Notes under the pieces: model-generated
Told to the model about the DNA's origin: nothing
Databases searched by the model: none
The model's input: only the letters and a program-made list of their open reading frames with translations
Assembly: GCA_945898015.1 (NCBI GenBank)
Contig: CAMDGM010000009.1
Span: 31,914 to 95,913 of the forward strand
From: PVC group bacterium
Lineage (GTDB): Bacteria; Verrucomicrobiota; Kiritimatiellia; CAIKKV01
Length of the DNA stretch: 64,000 bases
Direction: 5' to 3'
Program-made: the position numbers and the translations under genes
Shown: piece by piece, positions 18,473 through 27,665 of the stretch
Numbering within the stretch: position 1 is the first letter of the stretch
Layout: each line of letters starts with the position of its first letter

Positions 18473-19338
18473 CTGTCACGCTTCCCGATCTTGCCGCCGA
18501 TCCGACGGTGATGGCGACCCTTCGCCGGGCCCTGCGGGAGGATATCGGTTCTGGCGACGCCACAACCCGGGCATTGATTCCCCCCCGGCTACACGCCTTC
18601 GGGCAGATCTTGGCCCGCTCCTCCTGCACGGTGGCTGGAACTGGAGTCGCTCGTTCCGTTTTTCGGCAACTCGACCAAGCCATGTCGTGTGATATTCTAA
18701 TTCCGGATGGCACCCAGGCTGGTCCTGGAGATGTGATTATGACGCTTCGCGGAAATGCGGGGAAAATGCTGACCGCGGAACGCGTGGCCCTCAATTTCAT
18801 GCAACGGATGACCGGCATCGCCTCCCTGACGGCGCAATTCGTTGACCGAGTCAAGCCGTATCGGGTCAAGATTCTCGATACGCGCAAGACCACGCCAACC
18901 CTCCGCGTTTTCGAAAAGTATGCCGTCCGCTGTGGCGGAGGAACGAATCACCGGATGGGGCTTTTTGACATGGGTCTGCTCAAAGATAATCACCGGTTTC
19001 TCTGGCGACAGGCAGGCATTCTGGACCTTGCCGCCGCAGTCCGTCGAATCCGTGAAACACACCCGGGGTTACCGATTGAGGTGGAGGTGGAAAATCTCGC
19101 CGACATGAAGACCGTGTTGAAAGAAAAGCCCGAGTGGATCATGCTCGACAATATGACGCTGGATGACATGCGAGCATGCGTCCGGATTGGTGATGGACAA
19201 GCCAAGCTGGAAGCATCCGGAGGGGTTACGCTGGAACGCGTGGGTGCCATTGCCGCCACGGGAGTGGATGCCATTTCAATCGGGGCTTTAACCCATTCCG
19301 CTCCGGCCGCCGATCTCTCTCTGGAGCTTTCGGCATGA
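18469..19338 (+). CDS. nadC: Nicotinate-nucleotide pyrophosphorylase
   Basis: Quinolinate phosphoribosyltransferase of de novo NAD synthesis, 289 residues. ATG 18469 follows GGGAGG by seven bases and overlaps the wzt stop; the open frame 67 codons upstream is inside wzt. Motifs include the N-terminal LREDIGSGDATT, NFMQRMTGIAS, KILDTRKTTPTLR and RCGGGTNHRMGLFDM, with EVEVENLADM and the C-terminal glycine loop ASGGVTLERV. The partner enzyme NadA is encoded separately at 47713-48741, with no nadB seen in the window. Confidence 0.96.
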   Translation: MTVTLPDLAADPTVMATLRRALREDIGSGDATTRALIPPRLHAFGQILARSSCTVAGTGVARSVFRQLDQAMSCDILIPDGTQAGPGDVIMTLRGNAGKMLTAERVALNFMQRMTGIASLTAQFVDRVKPYRVKILDTRKTTPTLRVFEKYAVRCGGGTNHRMGLFDMGLLKDNHRFLWRQAGILDLAAAVRRIRETHPGLPIEVEVENLADMKTVLKEKPEWIMLDNMTLDDMRACVRIGDGQAKLEASGGVTLERVGAIAATGVDAISIGALTHSAPAADLSLELSA

Positions 19339-20114
19339 GTGCTAAAGCGTCAACTGCCCCCCTGATATTAGTTGATGTGGGGAATACCCGTTGTTCTGTG
19401 GCTGTGACGAACGGTCGTCGTATACGGCGGCTTGGCGCTGTGTTGACCCGTGAGGCCACTTTTGCCACGGTCGCTCTGGTTTTGAAAAAAGCCGCCGATC
19501 GCAACGTTTTCGCCGGCGCCGTGTTATGCTCCGTGGTGCCGGCTGTCCATGCGATCTGGATGAAAGCGCTCGCCGCTGTGAGTCGGACGCCACCCATGCT
19601 GGTAACAAACAAATTGGATTTTGGAATAGCGATTCGTTACCCCCGGCCGGAGACAATCGGGGCCGATCGATTGGTTAATGCCGCTGCCGCGGCGGCCCGT
19701 TTTGGAACACCGGTTGTGGCTCTGGATTTTGGGACGGCATTGACCTGTGATGTCGTCTCGCGTGAAGGCGCCTTTGTCGGTGGCATCATCGCACCGGGTC
19801 TACGGTTGCTGACGGATTATCTTCACGAGCGGACGGCTCTGCTTCCCGAAGTTCCTTTTGAACCGTCTCGACGAATGATTGGACGGAGCACCGCAGAGGC
19901 CATGAGGATTGGAGCCTGGGTCGGGTACCGTGGCCTTGTGGGAGAATTAATGAGGGGGCTGAAACGCGAATTGGGGCGTGGAACACGATTTTGCGCGACA
20001 GGCGGGGACGTGAGTGTCCTGGCAGCCATGCTCGGACCGACCTGTTCGATAATTCCGGATCTGACATTCGACGGCATGCGACTGGTTTTTGTGCGGAATA
20101 CGCCAAAAGGGTAA
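19335..20114 (+). CDS. coaX: Type III pantothenate kinase
   Basis: First enzyme of coenzyme A synthesis, 259 residues, of the ASKHA-fold type III class. The phosphate-1 motif LVDVGNTRCSVAV lies near residue 12. GADRLVNAAAAAARFGTP and ALDFGTALTCDVVS give the substrate-binding and phosphate-2 regions, followed by GGIIAPGLRLL. It overlaps nadC by four bases, giving a small cofactor-synthesis pair. Type III kinases often need a monovalent cation and are not CoA-inhibited; that is family knowledge. Confidence 0.94.
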   Translation: MSAKASTAPLILVDVGNTRCSVAVTNGRRIRRLGAVLTREATFATVALVLKKAADRNVFAGAVLCSVVPAVHAIWMKALAAVSRTPPMLVTNKLDFGIAIRYPRPETIGADRLVNAAAAAARFGTPVVALDFGTALTCDVVSREGAFVGGIIAPGLRLLTDYLHERTALLPEVPFEPSRRMIGRSTAEAMRIGAWVGYRGLVGELMRGLKRELGRGTRFCATGGDVSVLAAMLGPTCSIIPDLTFDGMRLVFVRNTPKG

Positions 20115-20155
20115 GCTGGAGTTGGGATGTCAATAGGCCACACGCGGGGTTCGGC

Positions 20156-23035
20156 ATGCGGCAGTCCATAAAAATTGATTTTCATTGTCATTCCTCTTTT
20201 AGCGATGGCGAATGGGATCCTGATAAAATTGCCCAAACCTGCTCGGCGGCTGGCGTGCGCTATGCCGCTTTGACGGATCATACCACGTTGGATGGATTGG
20301 ACCGTTTTGAGGCGTCGTGCGAGCGATACGGGGTGGGGGTTGTGAATGGACTTGAACTGCCCGTATACCAGGGAAAACGCGAAGTCCACCTTCTTTGTTA
20401 TGGGTTTGACCGAACGAACGCCGCCGTGCTGAGATCGGTAAAGGCGGTGCGTGAGGCGCTTATTCTCAAAAGTGCCCCGTACGCCTTATTTGAAAAAAAA
20501 ACCATTTCGGAATTAATCCACCAGATCCATCAAGCGGGCGGAATCGTACTTCTGGCGCATCCCCTTGTGACGGAGCCTGATATTGTCAAACTGGAGTCCC
20601 TTCTTGCGGACTTAATACAGGCCGGATTAGACGGCATTGAGGTCTATCACCCCACCGCCACCTCCGCCCAGCAGACTTATCTGCGTGAACTTGCTGAAAA
20701 AAATGTCTTCGTTGCTTCAGGAGGGACCGACCATCATGGGTTCACTGGAGTTGAGGGTCCTGAGATGGGCGTTGAAATCCCCCTTGACGCCTGGGAATCC
20801 TTCCGTGACGTTCTGGTCAAGCGACGGAAGCAGGTGCAGCAGGAATGCGAATCCCGAAGCCGGACAGCCCGGCCCGAATTTCCGGCCACCCGGCAATCCG
20901 GACGGATGCGCATGTTGATTTCGATGGCGTTACCCGCGATAGCCGTTGTTTTTCTCTTCGCGATAGCCCTGTTTGGCTTTTTTCTTCCGGGATATGAAAA
21001 CGCGCTGATGGATCGAAAGCGGGAAATGATTCGCGAGTTGACCCGGACGGTGTGGAGCCTGCTCGACGAGGCGGAAAAGAATGTGCAAGCCGGACTGATA
21101 TCGCCCGAGTCTGCCAGGATGCAAGTGGTTGAGCGAGTCCGATCCTTACGCTATGGACGTGAAGGGAAGGACTATTTTTGGATTCAAGATCTGGCTCCCC
21201 GGATGCTCATGCATCCCTATCGTCATGACCTGGAAGGTCAGGATTTGGCCGCATTCAAAGATTCTCGGGGCATTTGTATTTTCACGGTATTTGCCGACAA
21301 GGTTCGTCGAGACCGTGAAGGCTATGTGGACTATGTGTGGCAATGGAAGGATGATCCGTCACGAGTGGAAGCCAAAGAGTCGTATATCCGGCTCTTTGAG
21401 CCGTGGGGCTGGGTGATTGGGACTGGGTTGTATGTGCATGATGTGGTTGCCGAAATTCACATCCTGAAGCTGAACCTGTTCTATGTCATGGGCGGTACTA
21501 TTGCGATTTTGATTATGCTTCTGGCGGTTATGTTGAGGGGGGGCTGGAGAGCAGATCAGCGTCGAGCAACCGCCGAAATGCGTCTTCAGGAATCCCATGA
21601 GCGCTATCTTTCGTTGGTTCGAGCCTCCGCCGAGGGAGTCCTTTTTGTTCGGAATTTCCGATGCGTCTATGCCAATCCTATCTTTCTTGAATTGGCGGGG
21701 TGCGACTTGGAGGAGCTGCCACTGCTCGATTGCCAGGAGCTTTTCCCCGGACTTTTGCAGGAATTCTCGAGGAGCATGAATGCCAGCGCCGATGTGTACG
21801 TGGAGGCCCTGCTTCAGAGGCGCGATGGCGTCGACTTGAAGTGTCGAGTCGCCCGGAAAGCGATGTCCGAAAAGGGATCGGGTAGTTTTGTGGTTTTGGT
21901 ACGCCGCCCTGAAGAGGCCGGCGTCCGGTTGTCCGCCAGACCCGATGGTCTATTAAAACGGCTTTTGAATCTACCCTCCTCGGCTGCGGAGGATATTGCT
22001 CGGGAAATCGGCATGGCGGAAACCGACGACCAAGTCGTGGGCCTTTGCCGTGGTGTGCCCGGATTGGTAAACGCCATGCTGGAGAGTGGCGCCTCCCCTG
22101 GCGCCATGGCGGGCATGATTTCCTCCATCACGGATTCGGCCACAAGCCGATTTGTTGAAATAGCTCAAAAGGAGTTAGGCCCCGCTCCTGTAGGATTTTC
22201 ATTTGTGGCATTGGGCAGTCAGGGCCGAAAGGAGCAGACTCTTTTCACGGATCAGGATAACGCCATCATTTATGAGGCCCAAGGCCAAGATGTAGACGGG
22301 TCGCGGCAGCACTATTTTTCTGCCTTAGCGTTTCGTGTATGCGAGGCCCTGACACGATCCGGTTATCGGGATTGCAAGGGCTTGGTCATGGCCAGCAATC
22401 CAAAATGGTGTCAACCGGTGGACGTCTGGAAAGGGTATTTCACGAATTGGATTTCCAAAGCGGACGAACATGAAATGATGGAGGTTGGGACATTTCTTGA
22501 TTTGCGCTGCGTGAAAGGCGACGAAAACCTGGTCCAACTTCTTCGGACGCACATCCAAAACGAGACTGCGCGGACGCCTTTGTTCTACACGCAAGCGGCC
22601 CGGACCGCTCTTCTTTTCAAGAGTCCGCTACGCCTTTTTGGGAATATTGTCACGGCGGGGAGTTCAAAAGAAAAGTCCGGATATCTCGACCTGAAGACGG
22701 TCATGATGCCGATTGTCAGCTTTGCACGTCTTTATGCGCTCCATCGAGAGAGCGCTTGCACATCCACCTTGGAGCGGCTCTCGGCGCTGTCCGATAAAGG
22801 CGTCCTTTTGCCGTCGCAACATCATGACCTCGTGACCGCCTTTGAAACTTTATTGCGGTTGAGGCTGAGACATCAAGTGATGACGATTCAAAAAGGAGAC
22901 GAACCGGACAACCTGATAGCGCCATCGTGTCTGGGGCATATTGATGAAGCCGTCCTGAAGGAATGTTTCAAGGAAATCGATCAGATCCAGGATAGAATTA
23001 ACCGGGATTTTCTGGGGGGCGCGTTGAAACTCTAA
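20156..23035 (+). CDS. PHP-Cache-PAS-DUF294 multidomain membrane signalling protein
   Basis: A 959-residue fusion. Residues 1-235 are a PHP-type phosphoesterase domain: His10/His12 in DFHCHSSFSDG, then DHTTLDGLDRF, HLLCYGF, LLAHPLV and a GGTDHHG metal motif. A hydrophobic helix (about 253-275) leads to a periplasmic single-Cache domain (about 280-435; DYFWIQDL, LMHPYRHDLEGQD, WGWVIGTGLYVHDV). A second helix (about 440-462) precedes a PAS domain (from about 482) and a DUF294 GlnD-like nucleotidyltransferase from about 655, whose GSQGRKEQTLFTDQDNA motif keeps Gly687, Ser688, Asp699 and Asp701. ATG 20156 gives the PHP start; a separate gene beginning at Met251 (20906) is the alternative. A small membrane protein and symporter follow, suggesting sensing and control of solute uptake. 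Confidence 0.82.
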   Translation: MRQSIKIDFHCHSSFSDGEWDPDKIAQTCSAAGVRYAALTDHTTLDGLDRFEASCERYGVGVVNGLELPVYQGKREVHLLCYGFDRTNAAVLRSVKAVREALILKSAPYALFEKKTISELIHQIHQAGGIVLLAHPLVTEPDIVKLESLLADLIQAGLDGIEVYHPTATSAQQTYLRELAEKNVFVASGGTDHHGFTGVEGPEMGVEIPLDAWESFRDVLVKRRKQVQQECESRSRTARPEFPATRQSGRMRMLISMALPAIAVVFLFAIALFGFFLPGYENALMDRKREMIRELTRTVWSLLDEAEKNVQAGLISPESARMQVVERVRSLRYGREGKDYFWIQDLAPRMLMHPYRHDLEGQDLAAFKDSRGICIFTVFADKVRRDREGYVDYVWQWKDDPSRVEAKESYIRLFEPWGWVIGTGLYVHDVVAEIHILKLNLFYVMGGTIAILIMLLAVMLRGGWRADQRRATAEMRLQESHERYLSLVRASAEGVLFVRNFRCVYANPIFLELAGCDLEELPLLDCQELFPGLLQEFSRSMNASADVYVEALLQRRDGVDLKCRVARKAMSEKGSGSFVVLVRRPEEAGVRLSARPDGLLKRLLNLPSSAAEDIAREIGMAETDDQVVGLCRGVPGLVNAMLESGASPGAMAGMISSITDSATSRFVEIAQKELGPAPVGFSFVALGSQGRKEQTLFTDQDNAIIYEAQGQDVDGSRQHYFSALAFRVCEALTRSGYRDCKGLVMASNPKWCQPVDVWKGYFTNWISKADEHEMMEVGTFLDLRCVKGDENLVQLLRTHIQNETARTPLFYTQAARTALLFKSPLRLFGNIVTAGSSKEKSGYLDLKTVMMPIVSFARLYALHRESACTSTLERLSALSDKGVLLPSQHHDLVTAFETLLRLRLRHQVMTIQKGDEPDNLIAPSCLGHIDEAVLKECFKEIDQIQDRINRDFLGGALKL

Positions 23036-23060
23036 ATTGTCCTTGCTTCATATCCCGTTT

Positions 23061-23089
23061 TTGCTTAAACATAACTTTGGTTGTAAAAT
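23061..23089 (+). promoter_or_regulatory. Candidate promoter of the symporter pair
   Basis: TTGCTT (23061-23066) and TAAAAT (23084-23089) are separated by exactly 17 bases in an AT-rich gap of 84 bases. It would allow the two membrane-protein genes to be transcribed apart from the upstream sensor gene. Seen by eye only. Confidence 0.45.
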
Positions 23090-23119
23090 ACATTTATAAC
23101 CTCTTATCTGGAGCAACTG

Positions 23120-23341
23120 ATGAGTAGTCCGGTGAATATGCGACGTAAAGCCTTTCTTGATTTTGGACTCTTCGGCCTTTTTTTCGTGTTCTACATGGGG
23201 GCCGCTATCGTTCAAACTCCTTTGGGTAAAAATGTGGCAACTGTGCCCGTGCTGGGTATGCCATTTGGCTTGCTCATGTCGCTTGCCATATTCCCGGTTT
23301 CGTGGCTCATCATCATCATCTGGTTCTGGAAAGCGAAGTAA
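23120..23341 (+). CDS. Small two-helix membrane protein (DUF485/DUF4212-like symporter companion)
   Basis: Protein of 73 residues with two hydrophobic helices (FGLFGLFFVFYMGAAIV and GLLMSLAIFPVSWLIIII). In many bacteria such small proteins (YjcH and relatives) sit directly before an ActP-type symporter, and the same arrangement is present here: the symporter starts five bases after this stop. A GGAG ribosome site precedes the ATG. Family assignment rests on topology and context, not on a clear motif. Confidence 0.7.
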   Translation: MSSPVNMRRKAFLDFGLFGLFFVFYMGAAIVQTPLGKNVATVPVLGMPFGLLMSLAIFPVSWLIIIIWFWKAK

Positions 23342-23346
23342 TCACC

Positions 23347-25053
23347 ATGTTAAATGCACTGTGCCATAATCCTGGACCGCTTGCCGTGCTGACAACTCCT
23401 GTCGCCGAATCGTCGGGTCCCTCATCTCTCAATGCCGGGATCGTTATAGGGTTTATCCTGTTTTTTGTAATTGCCAGCATCGTAATCACATGGTGGACGA
23501 GCCGCTCCAGTAAGTCCGCCGGAGATTTTTATGTGGCAGGAAAAGGGGTCCCGTGGATTCAGGTCGGGATTGCCATGGTCGGCAGCTATCTTTCGGCAGC
23601 GAGTTTTCTGGGATGTGCCGGGGATATCGGTGTTTTTGGCATCGACTCCATCTGGTTGTCGATTGGTTTTTTCGGGGGCTATATGGCGGTGTTGCTGCTG
23701 ATTGCCGGCCCCTTGCGTAATGTGGGGTCGTACACGGTTGCCGGCGCGCTCCATCGGCGTTATCCCGATGACAAAATCAAGCTGTCGATCATGGTTTGTA
23801 CGGTCATCATTTCAACGTTTTATCTCGTGCCCCAGATGCTGGGCGCCGGATTGCTCTTCGAAATGCTGCTCGGTTGGAACTTCATTGCGGTTATTATCGG
23901 GCTCGGCATTCTCATGAGCGTCTACATTATTTTTGGCGGTATGAAGTCGACTCTTTACAATCAAGTCATTCAAGCGGTCTTTTTGTGGGTAGCCATGGTG
24001 GTGCTGGTCGTGATGGCCTATTTCATCGTAGGTCACGGTTCTTTTTCAGGAATTTTGGCGACCGCAACTCAGGCGGTTCCGCCCATTCTTGCGGGGAAGA
24101 ATCCCGCTGTTGTTACCGCCATTGCCCACTTGCCCGCGGATCAGGCGATCATGGTCGCCCGGGAAATGATGCCTTCCGCAGATAGCGTGATGAGTATTGG
24201 CGTCAAAAGCAACAACACGCTTGCCATGATCAGCACCGTGATTGCCCTGATTTTCGGGACCGCCGGCCTTCCACATATTTTGATCATGTTTTTTACCGTG
24301 CCCAGCGCCAAGGCGGCCAAGAAAAGTGTGACATTTTGCATCGCCGCTTTGGGGATCTTTTATTTGTGCGCCATTGTTTTGGGATTCCTGCTATTCCCGG
24401 CTATTTATCCGAAGCTGGTGAGCTGGATTTCACAGGGGCCGACTGGTGTTGGGTTAGCCAAAAACATGGCAGTCTTGGAGATTAGCCAGATGGTGGGGGG
24501 GCCCTGGCTGATGGCCATTGGCGCCGCCGGCGCCGTGGCCGCCATTCTCTCTACCGCGGCAGGATTGATGATTACGGTCGCATCCTCCATCAGTCATGAT
24601 CTTTATAAAGTCTATATTAATCCGGCGGCAACCGAGAAACAGGAACTGGGCATCGCTAAAATCACCACGCTTCTGATGTCCGCCATTGCGGTCGGTTTGG
24701 CGGTTTTGCTCAAAAAGGAAAACATTGCATGGCTGGTCATGCTGGCGTTCAGCATTGCTGCCAGTGCTATTTTTCCCGCCATGTTGGCGACGCTCTGGTG
24801 GAAACGTGCCACCCGGCAAGGCGTTATTGTCAGCATTCTGACGGGATTAACGATTTCGGTGCTGTTCATCATCATGTTGCTGACCGGCGTCAAGAATGAC
24901 CCTCTATTTGGACTTCCTACCGCTGGTGGACCAGGTGTTTTCGGCGTCACAGGTGCGTTTTTGGCGCTTATTGTGGTAAGCCTTTTGACCCGTGACACGG
25001 GCAAGGACTCAGCCGAGTTCCTGGCACTGGCACATAAATCCGAGGACGATTGA
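23347..25053 (+). CDS. ActP-like sodium:solute symporter
   Basis: Inner-membrane symporter of 568 residues with about 13 hydrophobic segments. ATG 23347 is chosen because it follows the upstream gene directly; an in-frame ATG at 23302 would overlap that gene by 40 bases. Family motifs include SAGDFYVAGKGVPW, MVGSYLSAASFLGCAGDIG, FGTAGLPHILIMFFTVPS and GAVAAILSTAAGLMI, as in cation/acetate symporters. Acetate or another short carboxylate is the likely substrate. The pairing with a DUF294 protein and a small two-helix partner matches acetate-uptake loci elsewhere. No acetyl-CoA synthetase gene is adjacent. Confidence 0.88.
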   Translation: MLNALCHNPGPLAVLTTPVAESSGPSSLNAGIVIGFILFFVIASIVITWWTSRSSKSAGDFYVAGKGVPWIQVGIAMVGSYLSAASFLGCAGDIGVFGIDSIWLSIGFFGGYMAVLLLIAGPLRNVGSYTVAGALHRRYPDDKIKLSIMVCTVIISTFYLVPQMLGAGLLFEMLLGWNFIAVIIGLGILMSVYIIFGGMKSTLYNQVIQAVFLWVAMVVLVVMAYFIVGHGSFSGILATATQAVPPILAGKNPAVVTAIAHLPADQAIMVAREMMPSADSVMSIGVKSNNTLAMISTVIALIFGTAGLPHILIMFFTVPSAKAAKKSVTFCIAALGIFYLCAIVLGFLLFPAIYPKLVSWISQGPTGVGLAKNMAVLEISQMVGGPWLMAIGAAGAVAAILSTAAGLMITVASSISHDLYKVYINPAATEKQELGIAKITTLLMSAIAVGLAVLLKKENIAWLVMLAFSIAASAIFPAMLATLWWKRATRQGVIVSILTGLTISVLFIIMLLTGVKNDPLFGLPTAGGPGVFGVTGAFLALIVVSLLTRDTGKDSAEFLALAHKSEDD

Positions 25054-25117
25054 GGGATTGGCTAATTCCACGCTCGCGCTACCGGTCGAGGCGCGGCATC
25101 AGGGATAGGAGGATAAA

Positions 25118-26545
25118 ATGGGCCACGCCCTGATCGCCAGCTTATTTCTACTTCTGTCGTGTTTCCCGGCATGGGCGGATCTTTTGAATTCCACCCCTCC
25201 GGCGTACCCGGTCAAACTCATTTTCATCCATCATTCCACCGGAGAAAATCTTCTGCGCAATGATTATGGCCGCTTGGGGATTGCGCTTAAAACCAACAAC
25301 TACTTCGTCAGCGACACGAATTATGGGTGGGGACCGGATTCTATCGGTGACCGCACTGACATTCCCGATTGGATCGAATGGTTCCGGTCCACTTCCACGA
25401 CAACGGTTGTGGATGCGCTTTTAGCGGAATACGGGAAGCACGCATCGTATTCACGGCTCGCCGCCGATCCTGGGGGTCAAAACTCGATTATACTCGTCAA
25501 ATCCTGTTTCCCCAACTCTAACCTGGAAGGCAATCCCAATGATCCGCCTTCTTCGGAGGGGTGGTTGACGGTGGGTCACGCCAAGTGGGTTTACAATCAG
25601 CTATTGACCTTTTCCCGCGCGCATCCGGACAAACTGTTTGTTGTGATCACCGCGCCGCCCGTCCAGGATCCGACTTATGCTCTTAACGCCCGCGCGTTCA
25701 ATAACTGGCTCGTTAATCATTGGCTTGTGGACAATCAATATCCATTTAAAAACGTAGCGGTTTTCGATTTTTACAATGTGCTGACTGATCCGCAGGCCCA
25801 TCACCGATATAACCCCGCCACGGCGACCATCGAGCATAAGGTCGTATCCGGGCACAACACCTCCGCTTTTGCCTCATCGCCAGATGATGACCATCCTAAT
25901 GTGGCGGGAAGCCAAAAAGCGACATCGGAATTAGTGCCCTTGCTGAACATCTTTTACAATAGCTGGAAAACAGCAAGTCGTGTCCGCACGACAACCGCAT
26001 ATTCCTCTCCCGTGCTGGACGGTTGGATTCTTGAGTCCTCAGAAAACAGCAGCATCGGGGGAGCGGTTAATAATTCGGCCGATACGTTAAGGGTTGGAGA
26101 CGACATGGCAAATAGGCAATACCGAAGCATTTTGTCATTCAGTTTGAATTTGCCCACCAATGCCGTCATGGCCACCGCTAAGCTTAAGATCAAAACGCAT
26201 TCACTCGTCGGGACGGATCCGTTTGCGACACACGGAAAACTGCTGGTGGATATCCATAAATTTCGTTTCGGGTCAAGCCCCGCTCTTTTAAATGAGGATT
26301 TTCTGGCGGCCGCTAATCAGGCCGCCGCGGCCTCGCTTGCAGGGTCTCCGGTCAATGGTTGGCTGACAGCGGGAATCGCAAGCTCGGGCCTTCCCTATAT
26401 TAACTCGAAGGGGATCACGCAATTCCGGCTGCGTTTTTCGAAAGGCGATAACGACGATTTCAACGAAGACTTCTATGGTATATATAGCGGCCATACCGCT
26501 TCAACCAATCAACCCAAGTTGATCATCCAGTACTATGTTCCGTAA
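25118..26545 (+). CDS. Secreted SGNH-like protein with C-terminal DNRLRE-type domain
   Basis: Exported protein of 475 residues; the signal peptide ends near LLLSCFPAWA. A strong GGAGG precedes the ATG. The N-terminal 270 residues look like an SGNH-hydrolase relative: KLIFIHHSTGENLL at the first strand, ILVKSCFPNSN, VVITAPPVQDPT, and the late DDDHPNVAGSQ block resembling the SGNH Asp-x-x-His. A classical GDS serine is absent, so activity is uncertain. From about residue 300 a beta-rich domain follows (NSADTLRVGDDMANRQYRSI to QPKLIIQYYV) of the type often found in secreted proteins of this group. It probably acts on cell-surface or environmental polysaccharides; this is an inference. Confidence 0.65.
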   Translation: MGHALIASLFLLLSCFPAWADLLNSTPPAYPVKLIFIHHSTGENLLRNDYGRLGIALKTNNYFVSDTNYGWGPDSIGDRTDIPDWIEWFRSTSTTTVVDALLAEYGKHASYSRLAADPGGQNSIILVKSCFPNSNLEGNPNDPPSSEGWLTVGHAKWVYNQLLTFSRAHPDKLFVVITAPPVQDPTYALNARAFNNWLVNHWLVDNQYPFKNVAVFDFYNVLTDPQAHHRYNPATATIEHKVVSGHNTSAFASSPDDDHPNVAGSQKATSELVPLLNIFYNSWKTASRVRTTTAYSSPVLDGWILESSENSSIGGAVNNSADTLRVGDDMANRQYRSILSFSLNLPTNAVMATAKLKIKTHSLVGTDPFATHGKLLVDIHKFRFGSSPALLNEDFLAAANQAAAASLAGSPVNGWLTAGIASSGLPYINSKGITQFRLRFSKGDNDDFNEDFYGIYSGHTASTNQPKLIIQYYVP

Positions 26546-26555
26546 GGAGAATCGA

Positions 26556-27647
26556 ATGGCAACCAACCGATATGCGGTGATCATGTCCGGAGGGCGAGGG
26601 GAGCGTTTCTGGCCGCTCAGCACGATCCGCCGTCCCAAGCAACTTCTCTCCCTTATCGGCGGGAAGCCCTTGCTGGCCGCCGCCGTGGATCGGCTTGAGG
26701 GCTTCATTCCCAAGGACCGGATCTTTATTGTGACGAGCCGGGAATTGGTCGCTCCCACCCGCGAGATCATGCCCGACTTCCCGGCCGCTCAGATTGTCGG
26801 CGAGCCCTGCCGCCGGGATACGGCTGCCGCCGTAGCGTTGGGTTCGGTTTTGGTTGCCATGCGTGATCCGTCTGCCTCATTTTGCGTCCTGACCGCAGAC
26901 CAGGTGATCCCGGATACGCAGAAGTTCCAATCGGCCTTAAACCGTTGCTTTGACCTCGCCGAGGTCGACGAAGCACTTGTCACCATGGGTATCAATCCAG
27001 TTTTCCCCAGCACGGGATTTGGCTATATTGAAGCAGGCGAGCCCTTGCCGGGCAAGGCGAACGAGGTGCCGGCCTTCAAAGCGGTTAGGTTTGTGGAAAA
27101 ACCGGATGCGGCCACGGCGGCGGCCTATGTCAAAAATGGCCGCTTTTATTGGAATTCAGGGATGTTTTTCTGGAAGGTTTCTTCGATTCAGCAAGCCTTC
27201 CGAAAATTTTGCGCCCCTTTGGGTGCGCTTTGTCGTGATCTCGGCGACTGCCAAAATATGAAATCGCTGGCATCCCGACTGGAAAGCGCTTACGCCCCGC
27301 TTCAGCGTATCTCCATTGATTATGCCGTGATGGAAAAAGCGTCACCGATCGTCGTGGTCAAGGGGGATTTCGGGTGGGACGACGTCGGATCATGGCCGGC
27401 TATCGCGAACCATTTCCCCAAAGATGTCCACGGAAACGTGCTGATTGGTCCGAATGTGACGCTTGATTCGAAAGACAATGTGCTCGTTTCTCCCGATGGC
27501 CGCTTGACCGTCCTGCTTGGAATTGATGACCTGATCGTGGTTCAGGCGCCTCAGGTCACGTTGATCTGCCGGAAGGATCGGGCCCAAGATGTTAAAAAAA
27601 TCGTGCAGCTGCTGGACCAGCAGGATGCCTACAAGTCTTTGATGTAA
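26556..27647 (+). CDS. manC: Mannose-1-phosphate guanylyltransferase
   Basis: Makes GDP-mannose from GTP and mannose 1-phosphate, 363 residues (single-domain type without the C-terminal isomerase). ATG 26556 has AAGGAGA five bases upstream. The nucleotide-binding signature is VIMSGGRGERFWPLS with RRPKQLL; then GEPCRRDTAAAV, FGYIEAG, RFVEKPD, WNSGMFFW and VKGDFGWDDVGSW. It supplies activated mannose for surface glycans, consistent with the nearby Wzm/Wzt exporter. Confidence 0.95.
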   Translation: MATNRYAVIMSGGRGERFWPLSTIRRPKQLLSLIGGKPLLAAAVDRLEGFIPKDRIFIVTSRELVAPTREIMPDFPAAQIVGEPCRRDTAAAVALGSVLVAMRDPSASFCVLTADQVIPDTQKFQSALNRCFDLAEVDEALVTMGINPVFPSTGFGYIEAGEPLPGKANEVPAFKAVRFVEKPDAATAAAYVKNGRFYWNSGMFFWKVSSIQQAFRKFCAPLGALCRDLGDCQNMKSLASRLESAYAPLQRISIDYAVMEKASPIVVVKGDFGWDDVGSWPAIANHFPKDVHGNVLIGPNVTLDSKDNVLVSPDGRLTVLLGIDDLIVVQAPQVTLICRKDRAQDVKKIVQLLDQQDAYKSLM

Positions 27648-27665
27648 CCAACCAAGGAGGCCTCT

